Positions 9,601-17,524 of a stretch of 64,000 nt of DNA are shown here, one piece after another. The notes beneath the pieces were generated by a model, which was given only the letters and a program-made list of their open reading frames with translations, was not told where the DNA came from and searched no databases. Both the position numbers and the translations under genes were made by a program. Source of the stretch: Solirubrobacteraceae bacterium (GTDB taxonomy: Bacteria; Actinomycetota; Thermoleophilia; Solirubrobacterales; Solirubrobacteraceae); the NCBI GenBank assembly GCA_030447275.1, contig JAUJPF010000010.1, positions 29,140 to 93,139 of the forward strand, read 5' to 3'. Position 1 is the first letter of the stretch. Every line of letters starts with the position of its first letter.

Positions 9601-11513
9601 AGCACCTCCGCGCCCGGCTGCCCGCCGGCATGGTGCCGTCCCTCTTCGTCGTCGTCGACGCGCTCCCGCGCACGCCGGGCGGCAAGGTCGAGCGCAGGGC
9701 GCTGCCCGCTCCCGATCCTTCGGCCCTGGCCGTGCGCGAGTGGGTCGCGCCGTCCACGCCGGCCGAGTGGACGCTGGCGACGATCTGGGAGGACGTGCTG
9801 GGCGTCGACCGGGTCGGCGTCGACGACGGCTTCTTCGAACTCGGCGGCGACTCCATCCGGGCGCTCAGGATGGTCGCGCGCGCCGCGCAGGCCCGGCTGG
9901 TCGTGCGGCTCGCGGACGTCTACCTCCACCCGACGCTCGGCGCGCTGGCGGCGGCCGCGGGGGGCGCCGTCCCCGAGCCCGTCACGGGCGCGGCGCCGTT
10001 CCCAGGGGTGTCTGCAGGCGATCGCGCACGCCTCCCCAGCGGCGTCGTCGACGCGTATCCGGTGACCGCGTTGCAGGCCGGGATGGTCTTCGAGGCGCTG
10101 AGCCGCCCGAGCGATCCGCTCTACAACAACGTCGACAGCCTGCACCTCCGCGCGCCGTTCGACGCCGCCGCGCTGCGCGCGGCGGCCCAGCTCCTCGTCG
10201 ACCGGCACGACGCCCTGCGCACGTCGCTCGAGTTCGACGCGTACGACCGCGCGCTCCAGCTCGTCCACGCGGAGGTGGCCGCGCCGCTCGCGATCGAGGA
10301 CCTGCGCGGGATGGACGACGCGGGCCAGGAGCGGCTCCTCGCCGACTGGTTCGAGCGCGAGAAGACACGGGACTGGGACCTGTCGGCGCCGCCGCTGCTG
10401 CGCTTCCGCGTCCACCGGCGCAGCGACGAGACGCTCCAGCTCTCGCTGCCCCACCACCACGCGATCCTCGACGGCTGGAGCCTCGCCACGCTGTGCACGG
10501 AGCTCGCCGCCGCCTACCTCGCCCTGCTCGACGGCCGTGAGCCGGCTCTGCCCCCGCTGCCGCCCGCCGCGCTCCGCGCCTACGTCGCAGCCGAGCGGCG
10601 GGCGTCCCAGAGCTCGAAGAGCCGCGACCACTGGCGGCGCGTCGTGGGCGACGCCGGCGACGGCATGTTCCCGGCGTGGCTGCCGCTCCGCTCCTGCACG
10701 GAGGACGGGCACCGTACCGTCGAGCTCGACCTCGGACGCGAGCGGGCCGAGGCGCTCGCGGACCTCGCGCGCGCCGCGGGGGTGCCCCTGAAGACGGCGC
10801 TGCTGACCGCGCACTGCGAGGCGGTCGGGGCACTCACCGGCCGGGACGACGTGCTGACGGGCGTCGTCGCAGACGGCCGCCTGCCGCTGCCGAACGGCGA
10901 GTCGGTGCTCGGCCTCTTCCTCAACAGCCTGCCGTTCCGCGCCGCGATCGGGACGGGAGCCTTGGGGGACGTGCTGCGGCGCGTCTTCGCGGCGGAGCGC
11001 GAGCATGTCGCCCACCGGCACGTCCCGATGGAGCGGATCCTGCGCGACTCCGGCGCGACGCGGCTCTACGACACGTGGTTCAACTACACGAACTTCCATC
11101 TGCTCTCCGATCTGCCGCGCGACCCGCGACTGACGGTGCTCGGCCGGCGGTCGTTCACGCTCGCCGGGTTTCCGCTCGCCGCCAACTTCAACCTGGACCC
11201 CGAGACCGGAGCACTCGGGCTGTCCCTGACGTGCGACCTGCGCGTGCTGCCCGGCGAGCAGGTGGAGGCCGGGTGGAGGCCGTCGCCGACCTGTACCGGA
11301 GCACGCTCGACTCGATGGCGGTCGCGGATGCCGGCCGGCCGCCCGGCGGGCCTCGCCCGCTGCTGCGGGGGCCGGCGGCCGCCGAACGCCGGGCGCTCTC
11401 CACCGGCCGCCTCGGCGGGTACCCGCGCGACGCGACGATCCACGGGCTCTTCGAGGAGCAGGCGCGCCTGCGGCCGGATGCGGTGGCGGCGACCGACGGC
11501 CGGCGCGAGCTGA
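3696..11513 (+). CDS. Nonribosomal peptide synthetase, C-A-PCP-C-A-PCP-C, 3' end frameshifted
   Basis: This adds two residues to the peptide. The chosen start is TTG 3696, overlapping the previous stop (TTGA) just before the first C-domain motif (LAPIQQGLLIE). Domains are C (HHHLLLDGWS, 4101), A (about 5080-6560), PCP (GGES, Ser at 6699), C (HHIVSDGRS, 7266), A (about 8235-9700), PCP (LGGDS, Ser at 9851) and C (HHHAILDGWS, 10451). Hand-read codes are DLTKVGEVAK (Asn/Asp type) and DVWHISLIDK (Ser, matching the well-known DVWH-SL-DK pattern). The family sequence is normal up to about 11270. The frame then leaves the C domain and runs as nonsense to 11513, while the missing C-domain tail continues in the next frame. 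An 11-bp tandem duplication sits exactly at the break. Translation is probably coupled to the upstream gene. Confidence 0.9.
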   Translation: MNAAANLEEVHRLAPIQQGLLIESTSAGAADPYVVQLRCRLRGPLDPMALRAAWQSALDRHEILRTSFHWRGLRHPVQAVHRRVALPFEVVQAGADEVAGLIERDRRRGFDLASPPLMRLTLARLAADDHVLVWTHHHLLLDGWSVALLLDEVLAAQAAGSRAGAPTGGPTVPHSRYVDWLRDRDDDGDEGFWRAHLNGFEAPGRLALDRRPELDGARWRTDQAEQIAAAGSELLAALRAWAAGRGVTLATALQAAWALLLRDHSGADDVAYGLTVSTRPTGLAGADRMLGPLVNTLPVRALVPRHGSLTRWVRELHARQLGVAEHAHASLSDVQRWSGLRDPAGLFDTALAFENYPADREVGERLPGLDVSDVAWAGGTGFPLTMLVVPDGEGTLKLRHQTARFDARAAARLAEHFRMLLAALAGAPPDLDMAALPSLPPGERQRVVVEWNAATGTSRERDEPVHVAVARWARSAPDAVAVRCGAERRTYAELDRAAGHVGAALSRAGAGPGTLVALFAPTGPSLLTALLGVLKAGAAYVPLDPLDPPARRAAVLEAARPAAVLADPSLAGELDGRWPVLRLDAVAEPAADAPAAAVCATDAPAYVLYTSGTTGTPKGVVVSHRALSGYLSWCRDAYDLGPGTSAVPVAPAAVDLSVTALLGPLIAGGTVALPDPDARDAGPAAVLRAAGPVDVLKLTPSHLELLAREGALDAIARHPPRHLVVGGESLRVDVVRPWREALPEATIWNEYGPTETTVACCAHRGQGALPVAPAVPIGRPIAGARLYVLDALLRPVPPGITGELYVGGDGLALGYLGDPALTAQRFLPDPFAAEPAARMYRTGDLVRLDDDDRLVHAGRIDAQVKVRGHRVEPGDVEAHLVAHPAVVEAAVVRRAGSPALAAYVVAHGEPAPSELAAFLAGRLPAHMVPSSFEALAAIPRTPAGKTDRRALAARSERPQLLEQPYIAPRTSTERVLAELWESVLGVDRLGALDDFFLVGGESLAAMAVAASAGLRLGVDLTAGDVLECRTIARLASRADELGAGEAAAGAPGGASTADDAPVSAAQSRFFVLHELDPTKAAYNTFGAVRLEGALSPDALRVAVEALVARHTILRAVFRMEDGRVAQSFLPPERFALVQVDLTDEHGEPAARALELAREEARAPFDLAAGPLLRLRLYRIGDGCHLLALVAHHIVSDGRSFAVMVGEVARDYAAALRGEAPPAASAAPAYADLARRERREPARLAASLAFWRERLRDSPALALTPDRGPPAARSYAAGERSFELPPELWAAVTAVARRNGATPFATLLAALRTALASFAGRRDVAIGAPVARRDMPGCEATVGPALNTVVLRGEVRADQRLSELLAAERTIVAEALAHADLPFERLIDELARERDLSRTPLFQVLLDFQRRPFDPALFEGLVARPVDLGAGAARFDLELDAWESGATLGGRWTYAADVLDPATVEGVDLAFRRVLEAVARRPDARLGELDLLAREHRERLEAQWDADARELPGPVTVQELFLSQAERAPDAQAVVVGERSLTYGQLARASGAWAGRLRSLGVGPETCVGVLAERSPELAIGVVAALRAGAAYLPLDPALPDERLRFMLADSGPAAVLCSPELASRAAALGARPLVVAGAPPRDDAPPHASGGAGGANVAYVIYTSGSTGVPKGVAIEHAALRNRLLWMQERFGLDATDRVLHKTPISFDVHVWELLWPLATGATMVMAAPGGERDGPYLAGLMASSAVTTVHFVPSLLGAFLEDAAIGRCRALRRVIVSGEALTGELRDRFHAASAARLFNLYGPTEAAIDVTAWECRRTDDDPAVPIGTPVANTRIHVVDDEMRLVSPRAVGELCIGGVQVGRGYVGRPGLTADRFRPDPFARVPGARLYRTGDRARHRHDGTVEYLGRIDDQVKVRGQRIELGEVEAALAAHPAVRECAVAAVGEGTGTRLAAYYATAEPVGREGLEEHLRARLPAGMVPSLFVVVDALPRTPGGKVERRALPAPDPSALAVREWVAPSTPAEWTLATIWEDVLGVDRVGVDDGFFELGGDSIRALRMVARAAQARLVVRLADVYLHPTLGALAAAAGGAVPEPVTGAAPFPGVSAGDRARLPSGVVDAYPVTALQAGMVFEALSRPSDPLYNNVDSLHLRAPFDAAALRAAAQLLVDRHDALRTSLEFDAYDRALQLVHAEVAAPLAIEDLRGMDDAGQERLLADWFEREKTRDWDLSAPPLLRFRVHRRSDETLQLSLPHHHAILDGWSLATLCTELAAAYLALLDGREPALPPLPPAALRAYVAAERRASQSSKSRDHWRRVVGDAGDGMFPAWLPLRSCTEDGHRTVELDLGRERAEALADLARAAGVPLKTALLTAHCEAVGALTGRDDVLTGVVADGRLPLPNGESVLGLFLNSLPFRAAIGTGALGDVLRRVFAAEREHVAHRHVPMERILRDSGATRLYDTWFNYTNFHLLSDLPRDPRLTVLGRRSFTLAGFPLAANFNLDPETGALGLSLTCDLRVLPGEQVEAGWRPSPTCTGARSTRWRSRMPAGRPAGLARCCGGRRPPNAGRSPPAASAGTRATRRSTGSSRSRRACGRMRWRRPTAGAS
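11262..11283 (+). repeat. 11-bp tandem duplication at the NRPS frame break
   Basis: GTGGAGGCCGG (11262-11272) is followed directly by GTGGAGGCCGT (11273-11283), differing in one base. Removing one copy joins GEQVEA to VADLYRST in a single frame, which is the expected end of a condensation domain. With both copies present, the frame shifts. The second copy also provides a GTG with GGAGG four bases upstream, which could serve as a new start. Confidence 0.85.
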
Positions 11514-14500
11514 GCTACGGCGAGCTGAACGGGCGCGCCAACCGCCTCGCCGCCGAGCTCGCCGGTCGCGGGGTCGGTCCGGAGACCGTCGTCGGGCTGT
11601 GCGTCGAGCGCTCGCTCGAGATGGTCGTGGCGCTGCTGGCGATCCTCAAGGCCGGCGGCGCGTACCTGCCGCTCGACCCGCGGGCGCCGGCCGAGCGCAA
11701 CGCCGGCATCCTGCGCGACGCCGCAGCGGTCGCGGTGCTCGCACACGAGCGCCTCGCGGCCCGGCTGCCGGACGACCAGGGGCCGCTGTGGCTCGACGCC
11801 CGAGCCGGGACGGGGCCGGGCGCCGCTCCGCCGGACCCGCGGCAGGGCGCGCGCGCGACGAACCTCTGCTACGTCATGACGACGTCCGGCACCACCGGGG
11901 GGCCCAAGGGCGTCCGCGTCGAGCACCGGGCCGTGGTCCGCCTCGTTCGCGGCGCCGACTATGTCGACCTCGGGCCTGACGAGACGCTCTTCCAGATCTC
12001 GCCGCTGGCCTTCGACGTCTCGACGTTCGAGCTGTGGGGCGCCCTGCTCAACGGCGGCCGGCTGGTGGTCCCGCCGCCGCCGCCGCTCGGCCTGAGCGAG
12101 ATCGCGCGGTCGGTCTCGGAGAACGGTGTCACGACGCTGTGGCTCACGTCCGGCCTGTTCGCGCAGGTGGTCGGCGCGCACCTCGACAGCCTCGACGGCG
12201 TCCGGCAGCTCCTCGCCGGCGGCGACGTGGTGCCGGTCGCGGCGGTGCGCGCGGTTCTCGCCGTCCATCCCGGCTGCCGCATGATCAACGGGTATGGCCC
12301 AACTGAGGCGACGACGTTCGCGTGCGCCCACACCGTGCCGTCCGCCGAGGGGCTCGGGGGGACGGTGCCGATCGGTCGGCCGATCGCCAACACGAGCGCG
12401 TACGTGTGCGACCGCCACCTGCGGCTGCTGCCGGTGGGCGTGCCCGGGGAGCTGTACCTCGGCGGCGACGCCCTCGCCCGCGACTACCAGCGGCGCCCGG
12501 CGCTGACTGCCGAGCGCTTCGTGCCGGATCCCTTCGGCGCCCGGCCGGGCGGGCGGCTGTACGCGACCGGCGACCGGGCCCGCCACCTACCCGACGGCAC
12601 GCTGGAGTACCTCGGCCGCATGGACCAGCAGGTCAAGCTCCAGGGCCAGCGCGTGGAGCCCGCCGAGGTCGAGCACGAGCTGGCGCGGCATCCGGGAGTG
12701 CGTGCTGCGGCCGTCGTGCCCCACGACGTCCCCGAGGCCGGGCTCGTCCTCGTCGCCTACGTCGTCGCGGCCGGCGCGCCGCCGGACGGCAGCGAGCTGC
12801 GCTCGTTCCTCGCGCGGCGGCTGCCCGAGTACATGGTGCCGGCGCACGTCGAGCGCGTGGATGCGCTTCCGCTCACGCCGGCCGGGAAGGTCGACCGCGG
12901 CCGGCTGCCCGCGCCGGTGCGGATGCGGCCGGACACGCCGTACGTCGCGGCGCGGACCCCGCTCCAGGAGCTGATCGCCTCGCTGTGCGCCGGCGTCTTC
13001 GGCATCGACCGGGTGGGCGTCACCGACAGCTTCTTCGAGCTGGGCGGCCACTCGCTGTTGGTCATGCGGCTCGCCTCGCGCGTGCGCCGGGAGCTCGGCG
13101 TCGAGGTCCCGCTGCGCGAGTTCTTCCGGCAGCCGACCGTCGCGGGGCTCGAAGCCGCCGTGCTCGACGCGCGCCGCGCCGGCGTCGGCGACGCCCTGCC
13201 GGCGGTCCGGCGGCGCGAGCCGGGGGGCAACGCGCCGCTGTCGTGGCAGCAGCAGGCGCTCCACGACCTCGAGCGGATCCTGCCCGGCATGCCGCTGTTC
13301 GCGATGCCGATGGCGATCCGGGTGCAGGACGGCCTCGACGAGCGTGCGCTCCGCGCAGCGTTCGCCGCCGTGGTCGAGCGGCACGAGATACTGCGGACGC
13401 GCTTCGTCGAGGGCGAGGCGGGCTCCGAGCAGGTCGTCCTGCCGCCGATCCCGGTCGACGTGCCGGTGGTCGACCTCGCCGGCCTGCCGGAGGCGGAGCG
13501 GGACGCCGCGGTCGCCGAGCGCGCGAAGGCGGCGGCGCTGTGGCCGCTCGACGCCGCGCGCGGACCGCTGCTGCGCGCCGAGGCACTGCGGCTCGGCGAA
13601 CGCGAGTGGGCGCTCCTGCTGACCGTGCACCACGCCGTCTGCGACGGCTGGTCGATCGGGATCCTGGCGTCCGAGCTCGGGACGGCGTACCGCGCGGCGC
13701 GCTCCGGCGAGCGCGCCCGGCTTGCGCCGCTCCCCGTCCAGTACGGGGACTTCGCCGAGTGGCAGCGCCGGCGAGTGGCCGACGGGAGCCTCGACGGCCA
13801 GCGCGACTTCTGGCGCCGGCGGCTGCACGGCATCGACGGCCGCCTCGACCTGCCGGCCGATCGGCCACGCGAGGCGCTGCTCAGCCTGCGGACGCTGGAG
13901 CGTCCGGTGCACGTGCCGGCCGACGTGCTGCGGCGGCTGCGGCGTCTCGCCCGGCGCTCGGGCGCGAGCCTGTTCATGGTGCTCGCCGCCGTCTTCGCCG
14001 ACCTGCTCGGGCGGCGAGCAGGCGCCACCGACGTGCGGCTCGGCACGCTCAGCGCGAACCGCAACCGGCTGGAGACCGAGCCGCTCGTCGGCCTCTTCGT
14101 GAACACGCTCGTGCTCCGGTTCGACCTCGCGGCCGCGGCGAGCGTCCCCGCCCTGCTCGAGCAGGTTCGGGACGTGACGATCGACGCCTTCGCGCACCAG
14201 GACCTCCCGTTCGAGGCGTTGCTGCGGTCGCTGGACGGCGAGCTCGGAGAGCGTCAGGCGCTGTTCCAGCACATGCTGATCCTCGAGGCCTCGAACGGGC
14301 CGGAATCCGCCGGCGCCGAGCTGCACCTCGAGCCGCTGGCCGCGCTCGAGAACCAGGCGCGGATCACCGCGACGACGCTGGAGCTCACGCTCATCCTGAG
14401 CGAGGCGGACGAAGGGCTGCGCGGCTCGATGATCTACCGGCCCGACCTGTTCGACGCCGCCACCGTCGAGGGGATCGTGCAGGAGCTCGGCGAGCAGCTC

Positions 14501-14569
14501 GCGCGCCTGGCCGGCACGGCCGCGGGCTCAGCGCTCGAATCCGAAGCGCTGGGCGGGGGGCGCGCCTGA
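11273..14569 (+). CDS. Nonribosomal peptide synthetase, (C tail)-A-PCP-C, no thioesterase
   Basis: This is the continuation of the preceding synthetase, either as a separate polypeptide starting at GTG 11273 (GGAGG four bases upstream) or as part of one protein after frame correction. It opens with the last helix of a C domain, then A (about 11440-12920; [20 protein letters not shown]), PCP (LGGHS, Ser at 13052) and a complete C domain (HHAVCDGWS, about 13627). The hand-read code is DVFWLGGTFK, close to the Val code DAFWLGGTFK. The protein ends right after the C domain without a thioesterase or reductase, so release is unexplained. Options are the terminal C domain using a free amine or internal nucleophile, or a partner in trans. 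Its last 42 bases overlap the convergent C-domain gene. Confidence 0.88.
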   Translation: MEAVADLYRSTLDSMAVADAGRPPGGPRPLLRGPAAAERRALSTGRLGGYPRDATIHGLFEEQARLRPDAVAATDGRRELSYGELNGRANRLAAELAGRGVGPETVVGLCVERSLEMVVALLAILKAGGAYLPLDPRAPAERNAGILRDAAAVAVLAHERLAARLPDDQGPLWLDARAGTGPGAAPPDPRQGARATNLCYVMTTSGTTGGPKGVRVEHRAVVRLVRGADYVDLGPDETLFQISPLAFDVSTFELWGALLNGGRLVVPPPPPLGLSEIARSVSENGVTTLWLTSGLFAQVVGAHLDSLDGVRQLLAGGDVVPVAAVRAVLAVHPGCRMINGYGPTEATTFACAHTVPSAEGLGGTVPIGRPIANTSAYVCDRHLRLLPVGVPGELYLGGDALARDYQRRPALTAERFVPDPFGARPGGRLYATGDRARHLPDGTLEYLGRMDQQVKLQGQRVEPAEVEHELARHPGVRAAAVVPHDVPEAGLVLVAYVVAAGAPPDGSELRSFLARRLPEYMVPAHVERVDALPLTPAGKVDRGRLPAPVRMRPDTPYVAARTPLQELIASLCAGVFGIDRVGVTDSFFELGGHSLLVMRLASRVRRELGVEVPLREFFRQPTVAGLEAAVLDARRAGVGDALPAVRRREPGGNAPLSWQQQALHDLERILPGMPLFAMPMAIRVQDGLDERALRAAFAAVVERHEILRTRFVEGEAGSEQVVLPPIPVDVPVVDLAGLPEAERDAAVAERAKAAALWPLDAARGPLLRAEALRLGEREWALLLTVHHAVCDGWSIGILASELGTAYRAARSGERARLAPLPVQYGDFAEWQRRRVADGSLDGQRDFWRRRLHGIDGRLDLPADRPREALLSLRTLERPVHVPADVLRRLRRLARRSGASLFMVLAAVFADLLGRRAGATDVRLGTLSANRNRLETEPLVGLFVNTLVLRFDLAAAASVPALLEQVRDVTIDAFAHQDLPFEALLRSLDGELGERQALFQHMLILEASNGPESAGAELHLEPLAALENQARITATTLELTLILSEADEGLRGSMIYRPDLFDAATVEGIVQELGEQLARLAGTAAGSALESEALGGGRA

Positions 14570-16000
14570 CGCGCCGGGGACCGGCTCGTCTAGGATCCGC
14601 CGCCGCGCGTCGGCCGCCAGCCGGGCGAGCACGTCCCGGTAGCGCGCCGCGATGAGCACGGCGGTCGGCGCGTCGAAGAGGTCGGTGCTGTACTCCACGA
14701 AGCCGGTGAGGGCCCCGTCCTCGACCCAGAGGATCACCTCGAGGTCGAACTTCGCCGTCCCGCCGACGAGCAGCGGCGTGACGGTCACGCCGTCGAGCTG
14801 GATCCGGCCCGGAGGCAGCTGGAGGAACCCGAGCTTGACCTGGAACAGCGGCAGGTGACCGAGGTCCCTCGGGCGCCCGAGGGCCCGGACCACATCCTGG
14901 AACGGGACCTCCTGGCTGTCGTAGGCCCCGAGGCACGTCGTCGCAGTGCGGGCGAACAGCTCGGCGGCCGTGGGGTTCCCGCTCAGGTCCGCGCGGAGCG
15001 CCACCTGGTTGGCGAAGAAGCCGATCGTCCGCTCGGCCTCCGGCGTGGGCCGGTTGACGAGGTCGGTTCCGACGACGAGGTCGTCCTGGCCGGTGGAGCG
15101 GTGCAGCAGCGCCAGCAGCGCGGCAACGCTCGCCATGTACAACGTGGCGCCGTGGGCGCGGGCGACCTCCGCGAGCCGCGCGGTGGTCGCGGCGTCCAGG
15201 CGCACCGGGGTTCGCGCGCCGCGGAAGCTGGGCTGCGCCGGTCGCGGCCGGTCGGCCGGCGGCTCGGAGCGGCCGGGGGCGCCGTCCAGCTGCCAGCGCC
15301 AGTACGCGAGCTGCCGGCCCCAGACGCGGTCGCGCCGATCGCTCTCCCAGGCGACCAGCTCGGCGTGGCGCCACGGGCGCGGCGGCGCCGGCGCGGTACG
15401 TCCCGCGGCCGCGTCGCGGTAGAGCGCCTGCAGCTCGCGAGCGAAGATGCCCATCGACCAGTTGTCGACCGCGACGTGGTGAACCGTCAGGAGCAGCGTC
15501 GAGCGCTGCGGTGCCCACTGCGCGAGGAGCGCGCGCACCAGCGGCCCGGCTTCGAGGTCGAACGGCCGGGCCGCGTCGGCGACGACCAGCCGCCGCTCGG
15601 CCTCGGGCCGGTCGCCGGGGGGGACCCCGCGATGGTCCTCGACCTCGAGCGCGAACGATGCCGCGGGCGCGAGCGTCACGCTCGGCGCGCCGCCGTCCTC
15701 GACGAACCGCGCGCGGAGCGCGTCGTGCCGCTCGACGATCGCGCTCAGGGCCGCGCCGAGCGCCGTCACGTCGAGTGGCCCGTCGATCCGGACCGGCAGC
15801 TGGACGTTGTACGCGACGTTCCCCGGGTGCGCCAGCTCGGCGAGCCACAGCCGCTGCTGCGCGGCGCTCAGCGGCAGACGGCGATCGCCCACGACGGCCG
15901 CGCCGCCGTCGCGGCCCGACGCCTCGATCCGGCGCAGCAGGAGCCGCCGGCGGTCGGGGGAGAGCGCCGCCAGGCGTGCGGCGAGGTCGTCGCCGGCCAA
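14528..16000 (-). CDS. Free-standing NRPS condensation domain
   Basis: This 490-residue protein is a single LCL-like C domain: LSAAQQRLWLAEL near residue 44, the catalytic HHVAVDNWS motif, DLVVGTDLVNRP and IGFFANQ. The position after the catalytic Asp is Asn rather than the usual Gly. The start is TTG 16000 with GGAG six bases upstream, four bases after the stop of the MIO-enzyme gene, so it is the third cistron of the minus-strand operon. Its 3' end overlaps the last NRPS gene tail to tail. A lone C domain can acylate a carrier-bound or free amine in trans. Given the missing thioesterase, it may join the starter unit to the main line or release the product, which is inference. Confidence 0.9.
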   Translation of the reverse strand: MAGDDLAARLAALSPDRRRLLLRRIEASGRDGGAAVVGDRRLPLSAAQQRLWLAELAHPGNVAYNVQLPVRIDGPLDVTALGAALSAIVERHDALRARFVEDGGAPSVTLAPAASFALEVEDHRGVPPGDRPEAERRLVVADAARPFDLEAGPLVRALLAQWAPQRSTLLLTVHHVAVDNWSMGIFARELQALYRDAAAGRTAPAPPRPWRHAELVAWESDRRDRVWGRQLAYWRWQLDGAPGRSEPPADRPRPAQPSFRGARTPVRLDAATTARLAEVARAHGATLYMASVAALLALLHRSTGQDDLVVGTDLVNRPTPEAERTIGFFANQVALRADLSGNPTAAELFARTATTCLGAYDSQEVPFQDVVRALGRPRDLGHLPLFQVKLGFLQLPPGRIQLDGVTVTPLLVGGTAKFDLEVILWVEDGALTGFVEYSTDLFDAPTAVLIAARYRDVLARLAADARRRILDEPVPGASGAPPAQRFGFER

Positions 16001-16003
16001 CAG

Positions 16004-17524
16004 CTACTCCAGGTCCGCGGTCCACGCGAGCGCTTCGCCGGTCAGGAAGGCCCGGGCGTCCTCGATCGATTCGCTGAGCACTCGGTCGTCGTGGAGGTGC
16101 GCGACGCGCCGGCGGAAGGCCGCGAGGACCTCCGCCGTCGGCGGCGACGGTCGCAGCCCGCGGTTGAGCTCCATCGCCTGGCTCGCGTGCAGCAGCTCGA
16201 TGGCGAGGATCGTCGCCGCGTTGTCGACGATCTGCTCGAGCTTGTGCACCGAGGTGCCGCCCATGCTCACCGAGTCCTCCTGCATCTGCGAGGTCGGGAT
16301 CGTGTCGACGCTCGCAGGCGTCGAGAGCACCTTGTTCTCGTTCACGAGCGCGGCGGACGTGTACTGCGCGATCATCATCCCTGAGTTGAGCCCCGGCGAG
16401 GCCGTCAGGAAGTCGGGGAGCCCGCGCTGCCCGGACAGCAGCTGGAACGTCCGCCGCTCGGAGATCGACGCGAGCTCGCTCACGGCGATCGCGAGCACGT
16501 CGGCTGCGATCGCCGTCGACTCGCCGTGCAGGTTCCCGCCGAAAAGGACTCGGTCGTGCTCGGGGAAGACGAGGGGGTTGTCCGACACGCTGTTGCACTC
16601 GTCCTCGACGACGCGAGCCGAGAAGCCGTACGCCTGCCGCACCGCGGCGTGCACCTGCGGGATGCAGCGGAACGAGTAGGGGTCCTGCTGCGAGCGGTTC
16701 GCGGTGGGCAGCTCGTGGTGGTTGCTGCCTGCGAGCAGCGCCTGCAGGTTCCGCGCGACCTGGCCGCGCTCGCTGTGCGGCGAGGTCGAGTGGTAGAGCG
16801 GGTCGTAGAACGTCTTCGACCCGCTGAAGGCCTGCGTGCTCATGGCGGCGACCAGGTCCGCCAGCCGCACGAGCGCCCGGATCTCCATCAGGCAGCGCGC
16901 CGCGATCGCGGCGATGTACTGGATGCCGTTGATCAGCGCGAGTCCCTCCTTGGGACCGAGGCGCAGCGGCTCCCATCCCAGCGCCACGAGCGCGTCCGCG
17001 GCGGGGACGACGCGCCCGGCGTGGTGGACCTCGCCGAGGCCGATGAGGGGCAGCGCCATATGAGCGAGGGGGGCGAGGTCGCCGCTCGCGCCGAGCGTGC
17101 CCTTGCGCGGGATCGCCGGCGTGACGCCGTGGTTCCAGAAGTCGACCATGCGCTGGACGGGTGCGAGCGAGATCCCCGTGTGGCCGCTGCGCAGCGTGAG
17201 CAGCTTCACCAGCAGCACCAGTCGCGCCCGCTCCTCGGGCACGAGCTCGCCGACGCCGCACGCGTGCGAGAGGATCAGGCGGCGCTGCAGCTCCTCGACC
17301 TCCGCCGGGGAGATGCGCACCTCGCACAGCGCGCCGAAGCCGGTGTTGACGCCGTAGATGTGGCGGTCCTCGCGCGCCTTCTCCCGCAGGAAGCGGGCGC
17401 CCGCGTCGACGCGATCGGCCACGTCCGGTCCGATCCGCAGCTCTGGCCCCTGGGTGAGGAGCGCGTGGAGCTTCTCGAGCGAGTAGCGCTCGGCGCCCAG
17501 CGTGTGGGGCGCGCTCGCCGTCAC
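16004..17524 (-). CDS. MIO-cofactor aromatic amino acid lyase or aminomutase, HAL-like
   Basis: This 506-residue protein is of the histidine/phenylalanine/tyrosine ammonia-lyase superfamily. The MIO-forming triad Ala-Ser-Gly is at residues 146-148 (KGTLGASGDLAPLAHM). Catalytic positions known from Pseudomonas histidine ammonia-lyase are present: Tyr57, Ser86-His87 (the His-selective pair), Asn199, Gln280, Tyr283, Arg286 and Glu416. The catalytic Phe329 of HAL is Leu332 here (GGNLHGE). GTG 17524 overlaps the upstream NRPS stop (GTGA), so the enzyme is co-translated with a starter synthetase, and no other hut gene is nearby. It is therefore more likely to supply the assembly line (urocanate or another aryl acrylate for the FAAL, or a beta-amino acid for the adjacent A domain) than to degrade histidine. 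Substrate and reaction are not settled by sequence. Confidence 0.87.
   Translation of the reverse strand: MTASAPHTLGAERYSLEKLHALLTQGPELRIGPDVADRVDAGARFLREKAREDRHIYGVNTGFGALCEVRISPAEVEELQRRLILSHACGVGELVPEERARLVLLVKLLTLRSGHTGISLAPVQRMVDFWNHGVTPAIPRKGTLGASGDLAPLAHMALPLIGLGEVHHAGRVVPAADALVALGWEPLRLGPKEGLALINGIQYIAAIAARCLMEIRALVRLADLVAAMSTQAFSGSKTFYDPLYHSTSPHSERGQVARNLQALLAGSNHHELPTANRSQQDPYSFRCIPQVHAAVRQAYGFSARVVEDECNSVSDNPLVFPEHDRVLFGGNLHGESTAIAADVLAIAVSELASISERRTFQLLSGQRGLPDFLTASPGLNSGMMIAQYTSAALVNENKVLSTPASVDTIPTSQMQEDSVSMGGTSVHKLEQIVDNAATILAIELLHASQAMELNRGLRPSPPTAEVLAAFRRRVAHLHDDRVLSESIEDARAFLTGEALAWTADLE

Noticed and set aside
6069..11099. A 1676-codon open frame on the minus strand opposite the NRPS genes
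   Set aside because: The translation is Arg/Glu/Ala low-complexity without domains, as expected opposite GC-rich codons; the plus strand has complete NRPS motifs.
16004..17524. Calling the MIO enzyme hutH of histidine catabolism
   Set aside because: No hutU, hutI or hutG is nearby, the gene is translationally coupled to an NRPS, and HAL's catalytic Phe329 is replaced; the name would overstate what is known.
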